This document shows, one piece after another, positions 8,624-17,595 of a stretch of 64,000 nt of DNA. Both the position numbers and the translations under genes were made by a program. The stretch covers positions 3,825,039-3,889,038 of the forward strand of contig NC_013743.1 of the NCBI RefSeq assembly GCF_000025325.1. Reading direction: 5' to 3'. Positions within the stretch are counted from its first letter, which is position 1. Every line of letters begins with the position of its first letter. Origin of the DNA: Haloterrigena turkmenica DSM 5511 (lineage in GTDB: Archaea; Halobacteriota; Halobacteria; Halobacteriales; Natrialbaceae). Under the pieces are notes generated by a model. That model saw nothing but the letters and a program-made list of their open reading frames with translations. It was not told the DNA's origin and searched no databases.

Positions 8624-9313
8624 TCACTCCGCAGGTTCGGCGAACTTCTCGTCCGGGCGCGGCTGGTGCTCGGGCGTCGAGATGCTCACGAACCGCTCGC
8701 CGCGGAGGTCGTAGGCCGTGAGCCGACCGCCGTAGACACAGCCCGTATCGAGGCCGACGGCCCACTCGCGTTCGACGGGCTCATCGAGCACGGTGTGGCC
8801 GAAAAAGACCCGCAGCGGGCCCGCGTACTCGTCGAACCAGAACGGGCCGTCGTAGCCGTCGCCGTTCGGACTCCGCATCGTCAGCAGGTCTCGATCCGAA
8901 TGCTCCGAAAGCGAGCGCGCCGGATCGACGCCGCCGTGGACGACGAGGTTGTCGTCCCACGAGATGGCGGTCGGCAGCGACTCGAGGTACCGGTAATCGG
9001 CCGGTTCGAGCGCCTCGAGGTCGGCCTCGTCGTCGAGGAATTTCTGCTCGTTGTTCCCTCGGACCGACCGCAGCTGCGGCGAGTCCCGCACCCGCTTGAG
9101 GACCGCCTTGCTGTCCGGTCCCTTCCGGACCAGATCCCCGACGAACACGCCGAGGTCGTTCGGGCCGAACTCGAGCGTCGAGAGCAACTGCTCGAGGGCG
9201 TCGAGACAGCCGTGAACGTCGCCGATCACGTAGACGTCGTCGTAGGAGTCGGCGTCGAGACGCTGATGATCGAACGATACCTCGTCGTCGGCAACTGGTG
9301 GAGCAATCGTCAC
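8624..9313 (-). CDS. PPP-family metallophosphatase (ApaH/PrpE-like)
   Basis: A 229-residue protein from a GTG start. It has all calcineurin-like metallophosphatase motifs: GDVHG (about 33-37), GDLVRKGPDS, RGNNE (in place of RGNHE), VVHGG and FGHT. This layout matches bis(5'-nucleosyl)-tetraphosphatases and bacterial Ser/Thr phosphatases of the PPP family. The substrate is uncertain: Ap4A, phosphoprotein or polyphosphate are all possible. Its location 7 nt upstream of polyphosphate kinase suggests a linked role in phosphate or nucleotide stress metabolism, which is inference. Confidence 0.88.
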   Translation of the reverse strand: MTIAPPVADDEVSFDHQRLDADSYDDVYVIGDVHGCLDALEQLLSTLEFGPNDLGVFVGDLVRKGPDSKAVLKRVRDSPQLRSVRGNNEQKFLDDEADLEALEPADYRYLESLPTAISWDDNLVVHGGVDPARSLSEHSDRDLLTMRSPNGDGYDGPFWFDEYAGPLRVFFGHTVLDEPVEREWAVGLDTGCVYGGRLTAYDLRGERFVSISTPEHQPRPDEKFAEPAE

Positions 9314-9730
9314 GAGTTTCCTACCAAAAAGCTTCGAAAAATCAGAGATAAGACGTTATATTTTACATACGTTGAAGTACGTACCAGTATATAGTCCATC
9401 ATATCTAACTACAGAAAGAATTCAAATTGGCTCTCGGACCGAGAAGAGACGTCGGTCGGTCCGAAGTACGTACTTCGACGGCGAAGGAGAACGGTCGGGA
9501 CGGGGCTCGAAACGGTGGGAGCGGGTCCGGCTAACGGGTTCGCGTCGGGACGGCAACTCGATCGACAGCGAACTCGGTACTCTCGCCGGCGGGACGGCAA
9601 GCGCGGTCGGTAGCGATATCGGTCGCAGCGACCCGCGGGTTTCGAACGCGAAAGCCGGGGATACGTTTTCTAACGTATAGCTATTATCCAAAGTACTAAA
9701 TATATATTAGTTAGTATTATTGAACGATTC
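9314..9730. other. Gene-free stretch between divergent genes
   Basis: No credible ORF. The left part (about 9320-9425) is AT-rich and must hold the promoter of the phosphatase/ppk unit. A perfect 16-bp palindrome, CGAAGTACGTACTTCG, lies at 9462-9477, and an 11-base partial copy of its core (GAAGTACGTAC) lies near 9373. The right end (9698-9712) is the promoter for the next gene. Confidence 0.6.
9698..9711 (+). promoter_or_regulatory. TATA box for the gene at 9731
   Basis: An A+T run AAATATATATTAG lies 20-33 nt upstream of the ATG at 9731, the usual distance for leaderless haloarchaeal mRNA. Confidence 0.6.
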
Positions 9731-10261
9731 ATGGGAGGGGAACTCAGCATTCGCGTCGACGGAGAACGGACGCCGCCGCCGGTCGAGGGGCTCGACGCCG
9801 AGGACGGCGTGTGGCGACTCTCGCTCGAGCCACATCGCGATCTACTGGTCGATATCACGGGCGTCGAGCCGACGGACGAGTTCACGCGCCGCGAACTGGA
9901 GACCGTTCGGGCGCGACTCGAGGGGTACGTCGAGCGGGAGAAACGGACGCCCGACGAATCCGCGGGACGAGCGAACGAGGCGGCGGGGGATCACGCTCGC
10001 TCCCCTGTGGACCGACTGCGACGGCTCCTCGCGCTGCTCGTCGGCCGCGTTCCGCTGGTCGGGACGGTGACCGCCGATCGCGACTCGAGCGACCGACGGA
10101 CCGACGCACAACGGTCGTACTCGCCGGAAACGGCCCAGCAGCTAGCCCGGGTGTTCCGGGCGGCGATCGACGATCGGCAGCGCGAGATTCCGGAGGCGAC
10201 CGGGACCGTCTCGGTACCGGCCGCGACTACCGGCTCGTCCGCCAACGCGAGCGCGGACTGA
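9731..10261 (+). CDS. Haloarchaeal protein of unknown function
   Basis: A 176-residue acidic protein I do not recognise. The N-terminal third (GGELSIRVDGERTPPPVEGL, then VWRLSLEPHRDLLVDITGV) looks like a beta-rich fold. It is followed by a charged helical stretch (about 50-85), a short hydrophobic segment RLRRLLALLVGRVPLVGTV (about 95-113) that could touch a membrane, and an Ala/Ser/Thr-rich tail. A good TATA box 25 nt upstream and haloarchaeal codon use support it as real. It is convergent with tspO. Confidence 0.65.
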   Translation: MGGELSIRVDGERTPPPVEGLDAEDGVWRLSLEPHRDLLVDITGVEPTDEFTRRELETVRARLEGYVEREKRTPDESAGRANEAAGDHARSPVDRLRRLLALLVGRVPLVGTVTADRDSSDRRTDAQRSYSPETAQQLARVFRAAIDDRQREIPEATGTVSVPAATTGSSANASAD

Positions 10262-10341
10262 GCGGAGGATCTCTTCTGGAGCGGTTCGACACACGAACAC
10301 GGGGTCGAGGTCGCGGTCGGTTCGCCCGCGATCCGGATCGA

Positions 10342-10842
10342 TCAGGCGTTCAGCCGCCAGAGTTCGAAATTGAGGACGGCGGCGAAGGTCACCCACGCGA
10401 GGTACGGGACGAGCAACGCCGCAGCGCGCCGATCGACTCGATCGAACGCGACGACGGTTCCGACGATCAGTCCCCAGAGCGCGAGGATGACGCCGAGGGC
10501 CAACAGCGGGGCCTCGAGCGCGAAGAACGCGGGCGTCCAGACGACGTTGAACGCCATCTGGAGGGCGAACAGCCCGAGCGCGAGCCGTCGGCCGGCGCTA
10601 TCGCTGCGCCAGACCAGCCACAGCGCGACGCCGAGCAGCGTGAACAGCGCCGTCCAGACGAGCGGAAACGCGATCGACGGCGGGTAGAACCACGGCTTCT
10701 CGAGGCTCCGAAACCAGGCGCTATCGGGCGACGAGAAGATACTGGGGGCGGCGCCGACGACGTTTACCAGCACCGCGAAGCCGAGCGCGCGAAGCAGCGA
10801 GTAGCGGTCGGAATCGCGACGAGTGGTTGTCCGGGTGGCCAT
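10342..10842 (-). CDS. TspO/MBR family protein
   Basis: A 166-residue protein with five transmembrane helices, the hallmark of TspO/MBR (tryptophan-rich sensory protein). Diagnostic parts are the loop WFRSLEKPWFYPPSIAFPLVWT (about 42-63) before TM2, ALQMAFNVVWTPAFFAL (TM3) and PYLAWVTFAAVLNFELWRLN at the C-terminus. TspO binds porphyrins and has been linked to oxygen- and light-dependent regulation in bacteria; the haloarchaeal role is unclear. It is divergent from hef, and the two starts are only about 140 nt apart. Confidence 0.92.
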   Translation of the reverse strand: MATRTTTRRDSDRYSLLRALGFAVLVNVVGAAPSIFSSPDSAWFRSLEKPWFYPPSIAFPLVWTALFTLLGVALWLVWRSDSAGRRLALGLFALQMAFNVVWTPAFFALEAPLLALGVILALWGLIVGTVVAFDRVDRRAAALLVPYLAWVTFAAVLNFELWRLNA

Positions 10843-10979
10843 ACGGACGCTACGTCGCGGAGGTGCTTATACCGGCAGTCGCCGGGCCAAACATCGGACT
10901 GAGACGGCGCGACGCGTTCGGGGATCACTTTCACCCCGCTTTCTCAACGCTTAACCGCGACCGTCTCGAATCGCCAGCA

Positions 10980-13442
10980 ATGGCAGCACAGGACGAGGAA
11001 CCGCCCTCGATCGAGCATCCGCTTCTCGAGCCCGACTTTCTAGAACGGCGACTCTACCAGCTAAAGCTCGCGGGAACGGCCGCGAACGACCACACGCTCG
11101 TCTGTCTCCCCACCGGACTGGGGAAGACGACGGTGAGCCTGCTCGTCACCGCGCGCAGACTCGAGGAGGTCGGCGGGAAGTCGCTGATGCTCGCGCCGAC
11201 GAAGCCCCTCGTCCAGCAACACGCCGACTTCTATCGCGAAGCCCTCCAAATTCCCGACGAGGAGATCGTCGTGTTTACGGGCGACGTCAGCCCCGACGAT
11301 CGCGCCGCGATGTGGGAGGAAGCGACGGTCGTGATGGCGACCCCGCAGGTGATCGAGAACGACCTCGTCGGCAGCCGGATCTCGCTCGCCGACGTGACCC
11401 ACATCACGTTCGACGAGTGCCACCGCGCGACCGGCGACTACGCCTACAACTACATCGCCGAGCGCTACCACGCCGACGCGCGGGACCCGCTCGTCACCGG
11501 CATGTCGGCCTCGCCCGGCGGCGACGAGGAGGCCATCCTCGAGGTCTGTGAGAACCTCGGCCTCCGAGAGGTCGAGGTGATGACCGAGGAGGACGCCGAC
11601 GTCGACGAGTTCACCCACGACACCGACGTCGAGTGGGAGCGCATCGACCTCCCCGAGGAGGTCATCGAGATCCGGGACGCGCTGAACGAGGTGATCAAAG
11701 AGCGCCTCGAGAAGCTGAAGGAACTGGGCGTGGCGTCCTCGACCCAGCCCGACCAGTCCCAGAAGGATCTGAACCGGATGCGCGCGGAGCTCCAGAAGCT
11801 GATCAACAACGACCAGTCGGAGGGCTTCGAGGGGATGTCCGTTCACGCGGAAATCATGAAGCTCCGGCAGGCCGTGACGCTAGTCGAAACCCAGAGCGTC
11901 GAAGCCGTCTGCCGGTACTTCGACCGCCAGCGCAACCAGGCCCGCTCGTCGGGCGCCTCGAAGGCGAGCCAGCGGCTGGTGTCGGACCCGCGAGTGCGGG
12001 AGGCGATGCGCAAAGCTGAGAGCTTCGACCAGCTCCATCCCAAATATCGCAAGACCAGAATGCTGCTCGCCGAGACGCTCGGCCTCGAGGGCGGCGAGCG
12101 CGTCATCGTCTTCACCGAGTCCCGCGACACCGCGGAGGCGCTGACGGACTTCCTCTCCGAGAGCTTCGACGCCAAGCGGTTCGTCGGCCAGGGCGACCGC
12201 GAGGGGAGCGACGGGATGACCCAGACCGAACAACAGGAAGTGCTCGATCAGTTCCGCGGCGGCGAGTTCGAGGTGCTCGTCTCCACCTCGGTCGCCGAAG
12301 AGGGGCTGGACGTGCCGGAAGTCGACCTCGTGCTGTTCTACGAGCCCGTCCCGACGGCGATCCGCTCGATCCAGCGCAAGGGCCGAACCGGCCGCCAGTC
12401 CGAGGGTCGGGTCGTCGTCCTGATGGCCGAGGACACCCGCGACGAGGCCTACTTCTGGATCTCGCGGCGCCGCGAGAAGGAGATGGAGTCGGAGCTGCGC
12501 GACCTGAAGGGGGTCGCCGACGATCTCGAGGAGGAGTTAGACGACTCCCAGCAGGCGCTGACGGATTTCGACGACGACGCTCCGGAAAGCGAAGTGAAAG
12601 TGGACGACCGCGGTGAAAATCCCGACGCCGTCGGCGATTCTTCCAGTGGAAGCGAGGGGGTTTCGGAACAGCCCGGCCTCCGGGATTTCGCGGGCGACGA
12701 CGGAGCCGAAGACGACGCCGGCGGAGGCGATAGGAGCGACGACGCTGCGGAAGACGAGGTCGAAACCCACGAACCCCACGCCGAGGGCGATGCGATCGAG
12801 GTCGTCGCCGACCAGCGCGAGATGGATGCCAACATCGCGCGGGACCTCTCGCGGCGCGAGGAGATCGAAGTGCGCCTCGAGACGCTCGAGGTCGGCGACT
12901 ACGTCTGTTCGGACCGGGTGGTCGTCGAGCGCAAGTCCGTCGCGGACTTCGTCGACTCGCTGGTCGGCGGCGACCGGTCGGTCTTCGAGCAGGTCGGCGC
13001 GATGGCCCGCCACTACTCCCGCCCGATCGTGATCGTCGAGGGCGACGGACTGTACGAACAGCGGGACGTCCACCCGAACGCGGTTCGGGGCGCGCTCTCG
13101 AGTCTGGCCGTCGACTTCGGCGCGAGCGTCCTCCGGACGGAAGGCGAACAGGAGACGACCGAGCTGCTGGCGGTGATCGCCGGCCGCGAGCAGGAAACCG
13201 CCGATCGAGAGGTGTCGGTTCACGGCGAGAAGCAGTCCAAGACGCTCGCCGAACAGCAGGAGTACGTCGTCTCCTCGATCGCCGAGATCGGGCCCGTGAC
13301 GGCGCGCTCGCTGCTCGAGGAGTTCGGCACGGTCGAGGCGGTGATGATCGCCAGCGAGGAGGAGTTACAGGACGCCGACGGCGTCGGGGCGGTGACCGCC
13401 GAGCGAATCCGGGAAGTGATCGGGAGCGAGTACACGGGGTAG
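10980..13442 (+). CDS. hef: Hef helicase-nuclease (FANCM/XPF-like)
   Basis: An 820-residue protein. An SF2 helicase occupies residues 1-540 or so: Walker A LPTGLGKT (43-50), DECH box (145-148), and the C-terminal helicase motif QRKGRTGRQ. A disordered acidic linker (about 545-625) leads to an ERCC4/XPF nuclease domain with the catalytic ERK triad (650-652) and Asp657, then tandem helix-hairpin-helix motifs (about 745-815). Archaeal Hef processes stalled replication forks and is the relative of human FANCM. The start was chosen at MAAQDEEPP because an upstream in-frame start would add a non-family N-terminus and overlap the tspO promoter. Confidence 0.95.
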   Translation: MAAQDEEPPSIEHPLLEPDFLERRLYQLKLAGTAANDHTLVCLPTGLGKTTVSLLVTARRLEEVGGKSLMLAPTKPLVQQHADFYREALQIPDEEIVVFTGDVSPDDRAAMWEEATVVMATPQVIENDLVGSRISLADVTHITFDECHRATGDYAYNYIAERYHADARDPLVTGMSASPGGDEEAILEVCENLGLREVEVMTEEDADVDEFTHDTDVEWERIDLPEEVIEIRDALNEVIKERLEKLKELGVASSTQPDQSQKDLNRMRAELQKLINNDQSEGFEGMSVHAEIMKLRQAVTLVETQSVEAVCRYFDRQRNQARSSGASKASQRLVSDPRVREAMRKAESFDQLHPKYRKTRMLLAETLGLEGGERVIVFTESRDTAEALTDFLSESFDAKRFVGQGDREGSDGMTQTEQQEVLDQFRGGEFEVLVSTSVAEEGLDVPEVDLVLFYEPVPTAIRSIQRKGRTGRQSEGRVVVLMAEDTRDEAYFWISRRREKEMESELRDLKGVADDLEEELDDSQQALTDFDDDAPESEVKVDDRGENPDAVGDSSSGSEGVSEQPGLRDFAGDDGAEDDAGGGDRSDDAAEDEVETHEPHAEGDAIEVVADQREMDANIARDLSRREEIEVRLETLEVGDYVCSDRVVVERKSVADFVDSLVGGDRSVFEQVGAMARHYSRPIVIVEGDGLYEQRDVHPNAVRGALSSLAVDFGASVLRTEGEQETTELLAVIAGREQETADREVSVHGEKQSKTLAEQQEYVVSSIAEIGPVTARSLLEEFGTVEAVMIASEEELQDADGVGAVTAERIREVIGSEYTG

Positions 13443-13481
13443 TCGGTCCCGGTCGAACCCGACCGCTCGCGCCGGTTCGAC

Positions 13482-14339
13482 TCAGTCGCTCGCGTCGGAC
13501 GCGATTCCTTCCTCGCGGTCGTCGAGAACGGACATCCGACCGGCGTCGCCTTCCGCGCGGGCGACGATCCGCTCGGCCGCGTAGATGCTCCCCACGCCGA
13601 GGACGATGCCGGCCACGACGTCCATCAACCAGTGAATGCCCAGATACATCGTCGAGAAGACGACGCTGGCGGCCACGAACGTCGCGAGCGGGAGCCAGCG
13701 GGGGTACTCCCGGCGCGAGCGCCACGCGAACAGTAGGACGACGACCGCCAGCGACGTGTGCAGCGACGGGAACACGTCCGTGTTCGCCGAGACCGCCGCC
13801 GTCATGTCCTGAGTCTGTGGATAGAAGCTGTACATGAGACCGTCGACGGTCGACAGGTGGTTGCGCGGGCCGTACGCGATAAACAGCGTGTAACAGATCG
13901 CGCCGATCACGTAGTTGAACACGTACGCGATGAGCAACTCCTTGAGGTGGCGCTGGGAGGACAGCGCGAAGTAGAGGATCGGCGCGGTCACCAGGAGGAA
14001 CGGGAAGCCGAACATGTACATGATCGAGAAGAATTCGAGCGTGGCCTGCGGAACGATATCCTGAAGGTGGGCAACGAACTCGCCTTCGGCGGCGTAGATT
14101 TCGGCCGTGATATCCCAATCGAGCGCGTGCGAGAGCTTCACGCTGTAGTCGTGGGTCAACCGCTTGGTCAGGAAGAACAGCGCCGCGGCGCCGAGATACG
14201 GGGCGACGTCCCGGAGTCGGTGATCGTACTCACCGATGGTTCGGCGGAGTTGCCGCCGATCGAGGCAGAGAACGCACGTCATCGTCACTCCAGCCAGGAC
14301 GGCGAGGCCGGTCAGGAGGAGCATATTTAGCAGAGCCAT
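13482..14339 (-). CDS. PAP2-family membrane phosphatase
   Basis: A 285-residue protein with about six membrane helices and the PAP2 active-site motifs: PSLHTSLAV (motif 2) and STMYLGIHWLMDVVAGI (motif 3, SxxxLGxHxxxDV); a KR pair earlier (FFLTKRLTHDYSV) could be part of motif 1. This layout matches the inositolphosphotransferase/PA-phosphatase branch of the family. It likely acts on a lipid phosphate or polyprenyl diphosphate at the outer membrane face. An AT-rich promoter region follows its start at 14355-14402. It is convergent with hef. Confidence 0.88.
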   Translation of the reverse strand: MALLNMLLLTGLAVLAGVTMTCVLCLDRRQLRRTIGEYDHRLRDVAPYLGAAALFFLTKRLTHDYSVKLSHALDWDITAEIYAAEGEFVAHLQDIVPQATLEFFSIMYMFGFPFLLVTAPILYFALSSQRHLKELLIAYVFNYVIGAICYTLFIAYGPRNHLSTVDGLMYSFYPQTQDMTAAVSANTDVFPSLHTSLAVVVLLFAWRSRREYPRWLPLATFVAASVVFSTMYLGIHWLMDVVAGIVLGVGSIYAAERIVARAEGDAGRMSVLDDREEGIASDASD

Positions 14340-14571
14340 GTTCGTATCGGTCTCGTTATTCTAATAATTCTATATCTCCAGCTTATTTATATCTATTTAC
14401 TCGAGCGAAGTACAAACTTGCGATCGCTCGAGGAGACGCGACGATTCGAAGATCCGTCTATCGACGTCTCTCGTCCGAATCAGCGGAGAAACCGTAGATA
14501 TCGACGCTGTCCGCACTGCTGTCGCGGCTGTCGCCGGAGCGGGGACGCCGCGTCTCACCTCGGTGAGCGGA

Positions 14572-15717
14572 TCAACCCTCGTAGCCGGCGTACTCCATGA
14601 GATCCGCGAAGACGTCGGTGTTCATCGCATCGCGGTAGACGATGCCGTTGACCATCCCGCCGGGGTAGGAGGTCCCGTTCATGGCGTGGTTGACCTTGTG
14701 GCAGTGCATGAGATAGATGCCGGGGTCGGCGTCGGCCTCGAACTCGATGGTGTGGCGTTCGGCGGGCGCGACATTGGTGATGTCGTGTTCGTACTGGGCG
14801 GCTTCGGGAACCTGTCCGCCGTCCTTCTCGACGAGGCGGTACCGGTGGTTGTGCGTGTGCATCGGGTGGGACATGTAGCCCGCGTTGACCATGTGAAGGC
14901 GGACGGTGTCGCCGTGGTCGACGATGATGGGCGACCCCTCCTCCGGGTGGAGCGTCCGCGGGAGGCTCTTCCCGTTGATCGTGAACACGTCAGGATTTCG
15001 CTGGCGCGGACTGTAGTCGACGTTCTCGCCGGCCATCTGCCGGTTGACCCGCGAGTCCCAGTCCTTGAGGGTGAAGAAGTACTCCTTGTCGGCGGGTTCG
15101 TATCCCTTCGGATCGACGCGGAAGATGCCGTACATCCCCATATCGATGTGCCGGTGGGTCTGGTAGTGGCAGTGATAGAAGTGCGTCCCGGGGACGTTCG
15201 CCGGAATCGTGTAGGTGTGTTTCTCACCGGGATAGACCGTCACCCCGGTCGTCGTGGGAACGCCGTCGTTCTTCCAGGACTTCCGTACGCCGTGGAAGTG
15301 AAGGGTGTGGGGATGGTCGGCGTCCGTGTTGTCCAGCGTGACTTCCATATCGTTCCCCTCCGTCGTCCGAAGGATCGGCCCGGGAACGCTCGGCTCGCCG
15401 TCGTCGGCCTGGAACGCCCAGACCTGCGGGAGCTCGATCGGTCCACCCATCGAATCTATCGGGTGGACGGGGTGGCGGGCCGTCACCGAACGCAGCGTCA
15501 CGCTCCCGTCCTGCTCGTCGACCTGGACGACTTCGGGCGCGCTCGTCTGCGGGAGATCGGACGACGCGTCCTCCTCGTCGCCGCTCGAGTCCGGCGACTC
15601 GGGATCGTCTCCCTGACCGCGGCTCATACAGCCGGCGAGGGCCGCCGCGCCGCCGGTAGCGATCATCAGTTCGCGTCGCGAGAGTCCGGACCCGGGTGCG
15701 CCGATACGATCGTTCAT
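14572..15717 (-). CDS. Tat-exported multicopper oxidase lipoprotein
   Basis: A 381-residue protein. A Tat signal (SRRELMIATGGAAALAGC) with lipobox LAGC is followed by an acidic linker and two cupredoxin domains. Copper ligands are visible in LHFHG, FYHCHYQTHRHIDMGMYG, HPMHTHNH and LMHCHKVNHAMNG, which together provide type 1, 2 and 3 sites as in small two-domain multicopper oxidases and nitrite-reductase-like proteins. It probably oxidises a small substrate or metal ion outside the cell membrane. No other copper gene is adjacent. A GTG or ATG inside the leader is unlikely because the Tat motif starts near residue 14. Confidence 0.9.
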   Translation of the reverse strand: MNDRIGAPGSGLSRRELMIATGGAAALAGCMSRGQGDDPESPDSSGDEEDASSDLPQTSAPEVVQVDEQDGSVTLRSVTARHPVHPIDSMGGPIELPQVWAFQADDGEPSVPGPILRTTEGNDMEVTLDNTDADHPHTLHFHGVRKSWKNDGVPTTTGVTVYPGEKHTYTIPANVPGTHFYHCHYQTHRHIDMGMYGIFRVDPKGYEPADKEYFFTLKDWDSRVNRQMAGENVDYSPRQRNPDVFTINGKSLPRTLHPEEGSPIIVDHGDTVRLHMVNAGYMSHPMHTHNHRYRLVEKDGGQVPEAAQYEHDITNVAPAERHTIEFEADADPGIYLMHCHKVNHAMNGTSYPGGMVNGIVYRDAMNTDVFADLMEYAGYEG

Positions 15718-15973
15718 AGACAGTTGTACCTATGAAGAGCCGCAGTATAACGGGGCGAGCCCGTTCTTACCGGGTGGGAAGCCCCGAGAACACGTTCCCC
15801 GAAACAGTTATGAGAGGGTGCACTCGCGACCGCGGTCGGCGCTCCGTTCGATCGCTAGGAGATGGACTCGAGCGATCCGGACGGTGAAAAACAGTATCGA
15901 GCGACCCGACGGCCGACGGCGCTTCGACCGGCGCCGTCCGCTCGACCGGCGCGCCGTTGGAGAATCGGCGCGG

Positions 15974-16768
15974 TCAGCGTAGCGTCTCGAGGGTTTCGGC
16001 GGCCTCGTGGGCGGCCTCGAGGCACTCACGCGCGTATCGGGGATCGTCCGTTGCCGCAGCGTTCCCGGCGAACTTCTCGAGGGCCGCGACGAGCGAGTCG
16101 CGGGCGGCCTCGAGGTCGCCGTCGGCGGACCGAGCGGCCCCGCCGGCACCGGCGCCGTCGATCGATCGCCGGTCGTCGGCGGGCGATCGGGCGGAGCGCT
16201 CGCGGTCGGCGTCGGTCGAACGCGTCGACGCCGAGCGGGCGGTCGACGGCTGCCGATCGCCTGCCGAGGCGGCGGTCGGTTGCTCCTCGTTCGCGACGTT
16301 CCGTTCGGTCGCCGCGGTCTCGTCGGCCGCCGGACTCGAGTCAGCCGTCTCGATCGCGTCGGTACTCCCCGCCTGCTGGCCGCGCTGTCGGTCCTGACGC
16401 GCGGCCGGAGTGTCCGTTTCGGACGTCTCGACCGTCTCCGAGCCGCCGGCCGCCGGGCTCGAGTCCTGACGACTCGGCTCGCGATCGGCGGCCGTCCCGT
16501 TGGGCGCCTCGTCGGCGGCGTCCTCGGCCGACTGGGCCTCGAGTTGGGTCCCCTCGACGGCGTCGGGGTTGCCGTGACAGCTCGGACAGAAGGTGGTGCC
16601 GTCCATCTGGAACAGGGGGTCGCCGCAGGTGCCGCAGTGGGCGTTGGTCATCGTCGCGCCCTTGAGCAGCAGGTCGCTCATACGCTGGGTGGCCTGTCGC
16701 TCCTCCTGGTCGCGCTCGTACTTTTCCCGGAGTTTCTCGCGCTCGGCTTCCTTGTCGAAGTCGCTCAT
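15974..16768 (-). CDS. p27 autoantigen-type zinc-ribbon protein
   Basis: A 264-residue protein. Residues 1-75 match the Sjogren's syndrome/scleroderma autoantigen 1 (p27) family: a charged helix (DKEAEREKLREKYERDQEER), MSDLLLKGATMTNAHC, and a zinc ribbon CGTCGDPLF ... CPSCHG. The middle (about 85-215) is a long Ser/Thr/Asp/Arg-rich disordered region. A C-terminal helix pair (about 218-262, ARDSLVAALEKFAGNAAATD, then ARECLEAAHEAAETLETL) is well preserved. Its function in archaea is not established; a nucleic-acid or protein adaptor role is possible. Confidence 0.88.
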   Translation of the reverse strand: MSDFDKEAEREKLREKYERDQEERQATQRMSDLLLKGATMTNAHCGTCGDPLFQMDGTTFCPSCHGNPDAVEGTQLEAQSAEDAADEAPNGTAADREPSRQDSSPAAGGSETVETSETDTPAARQDRQRGQQAGSTDAIETADSSPAADETAATERNVANEEQPTAASAGDRQPSTARSASTRSTDADRERSARSPADDRRSIDGAGAGGAARSADGDLEAARDSLVAALEKFAGNAAATDDPRYARECLEAAHEAAETLETLR

Positions 16769-16819
16769 GGTCGTCTAGAGACGATGGAACGTCGAAAAAG
16801 CTGCGAAGGCGGACCCGAC

Positions 16820-17284
16820 TCAGGCGCGGTCCTCGAGTGCCGCCTCGACGGCGTCGACGGCCGCTTCGGGGGTTTCGACGGTCTCGAGGTCGACGTCGAT
16901 CTCGGAGACGTCGTGGGTCTCGAGACCGACGACGGGTCGGTCGTAGATGCCCGCAAAGCCGATCTCCGAGAGGGTGCCGACGCCGCCGGTGAGCGCGATC
17001 ACCGCGTCGCCGTTCATTGGGACGAGCGCGTTCCGGGCGTGGCCGAGCCCCGTCGCGATCGGGACGTCGACGTAGTCGTTGGCCTGTGCGGTGCGGTCGC
17101 TCGGGAGGATTCCGATCGTCGTGGCGCCCTCAGCTTTCGCGCCGCGACAGACAGCTTCCATCGTCCCGCCGCGGCCGCCGCAGACAACCGTGTGGCCGCG
17201 AGCGCCGAGTTCCCGCCCGACGGCTTCCGCGCGGGCCGCCTGTTCGTCAGTGATCGCACCGCCGCCGATGACGCTGACGCGCAT
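16820..17284 (-). CDS. TIGR00725-family Rossmann protein (LOG-like)
   Basis: A 154-residue protein from MRVSVIGGGAITDEQ. It has the nucleotide-binding GGRGGTMEAVCRGA and the TGGVGTLSEI motif that correspond to the GGxxGxM and PGGxGTxxE signatures of the lysine-decarboxylase-like/LOG superfamily. This small archaeal branch (TIGR00725) has no settled function. The frame is open upstream but residues before this Met are low-complexity. Codon use and acidity are like its neighbours. It follows the p27-type gene on the same strand, 51 nt away. Confidence 0.85.
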   Translation of the reverse strand: MRVSVIGGGAITDEQAARAEAVGRELGARGHTVVCGGRGGTMEAVCRGAKAEGATTIGILPSDRTAQANDYVDVPIATGLGHARNALVPMNGDAVIALTGGVGTLSEIGFAGIYDRPVVGLETHDVSEIDVDLETVETPEAAVDAVEAALEDRA

Positions 17285-17595
17285 ACCCGACCGACGGCGG
17301 GCATCGGCAATGATCGGTTCGGTTCCTCTTCGGCGGTCGCGTTCGTTTCCGCGCTCGTCGGCCTCGAGACGAGGCACTTGAGGGGAGACACCGCGAATCG
17401 CTCGAGGCCGTCGGTCGACGAACGTCGGATTTGTACCCGGTAAATGCGCAGGATGTGCTGGTTCGTGTAATTCTCTGGGGCGCAACGGGACGAGTACGGC
17501 AGTGGTCGACGATCGTCGAAATACAGCTCGTTGGACCGGGTAACGAAGCGGTTTCCGACGGATTTAACGCGTAGCGTGGTAGAGATTTACGTGGT
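17285..17595. other. Gene-free stretch upstream of mdh
   Basis: No credible ORF beyond shadow frames. The right end has a TTTAACG element at 17563-17569, about 28-33 nt before the mdh start, which could be its promoter. I see no repeat or structured element in the rest. Confidence 0.5.

Noticed and set aside
6724..8721. A 665-residue open frame on the plus strand opposite ppk1
   Set aside because: It is the antisense shadow of ppk1: GC-rich genes leave long open frames on the other strand. The encoded sequence has no family features.
12112..14118. A 668-residue Arg/Ser/Pro-rich frame on the minus strand
   Set aside because: It spans the end of hef and much of the PAP2 gene in wrong frames and is extremely basic, unlike haloarchaeal proteins.
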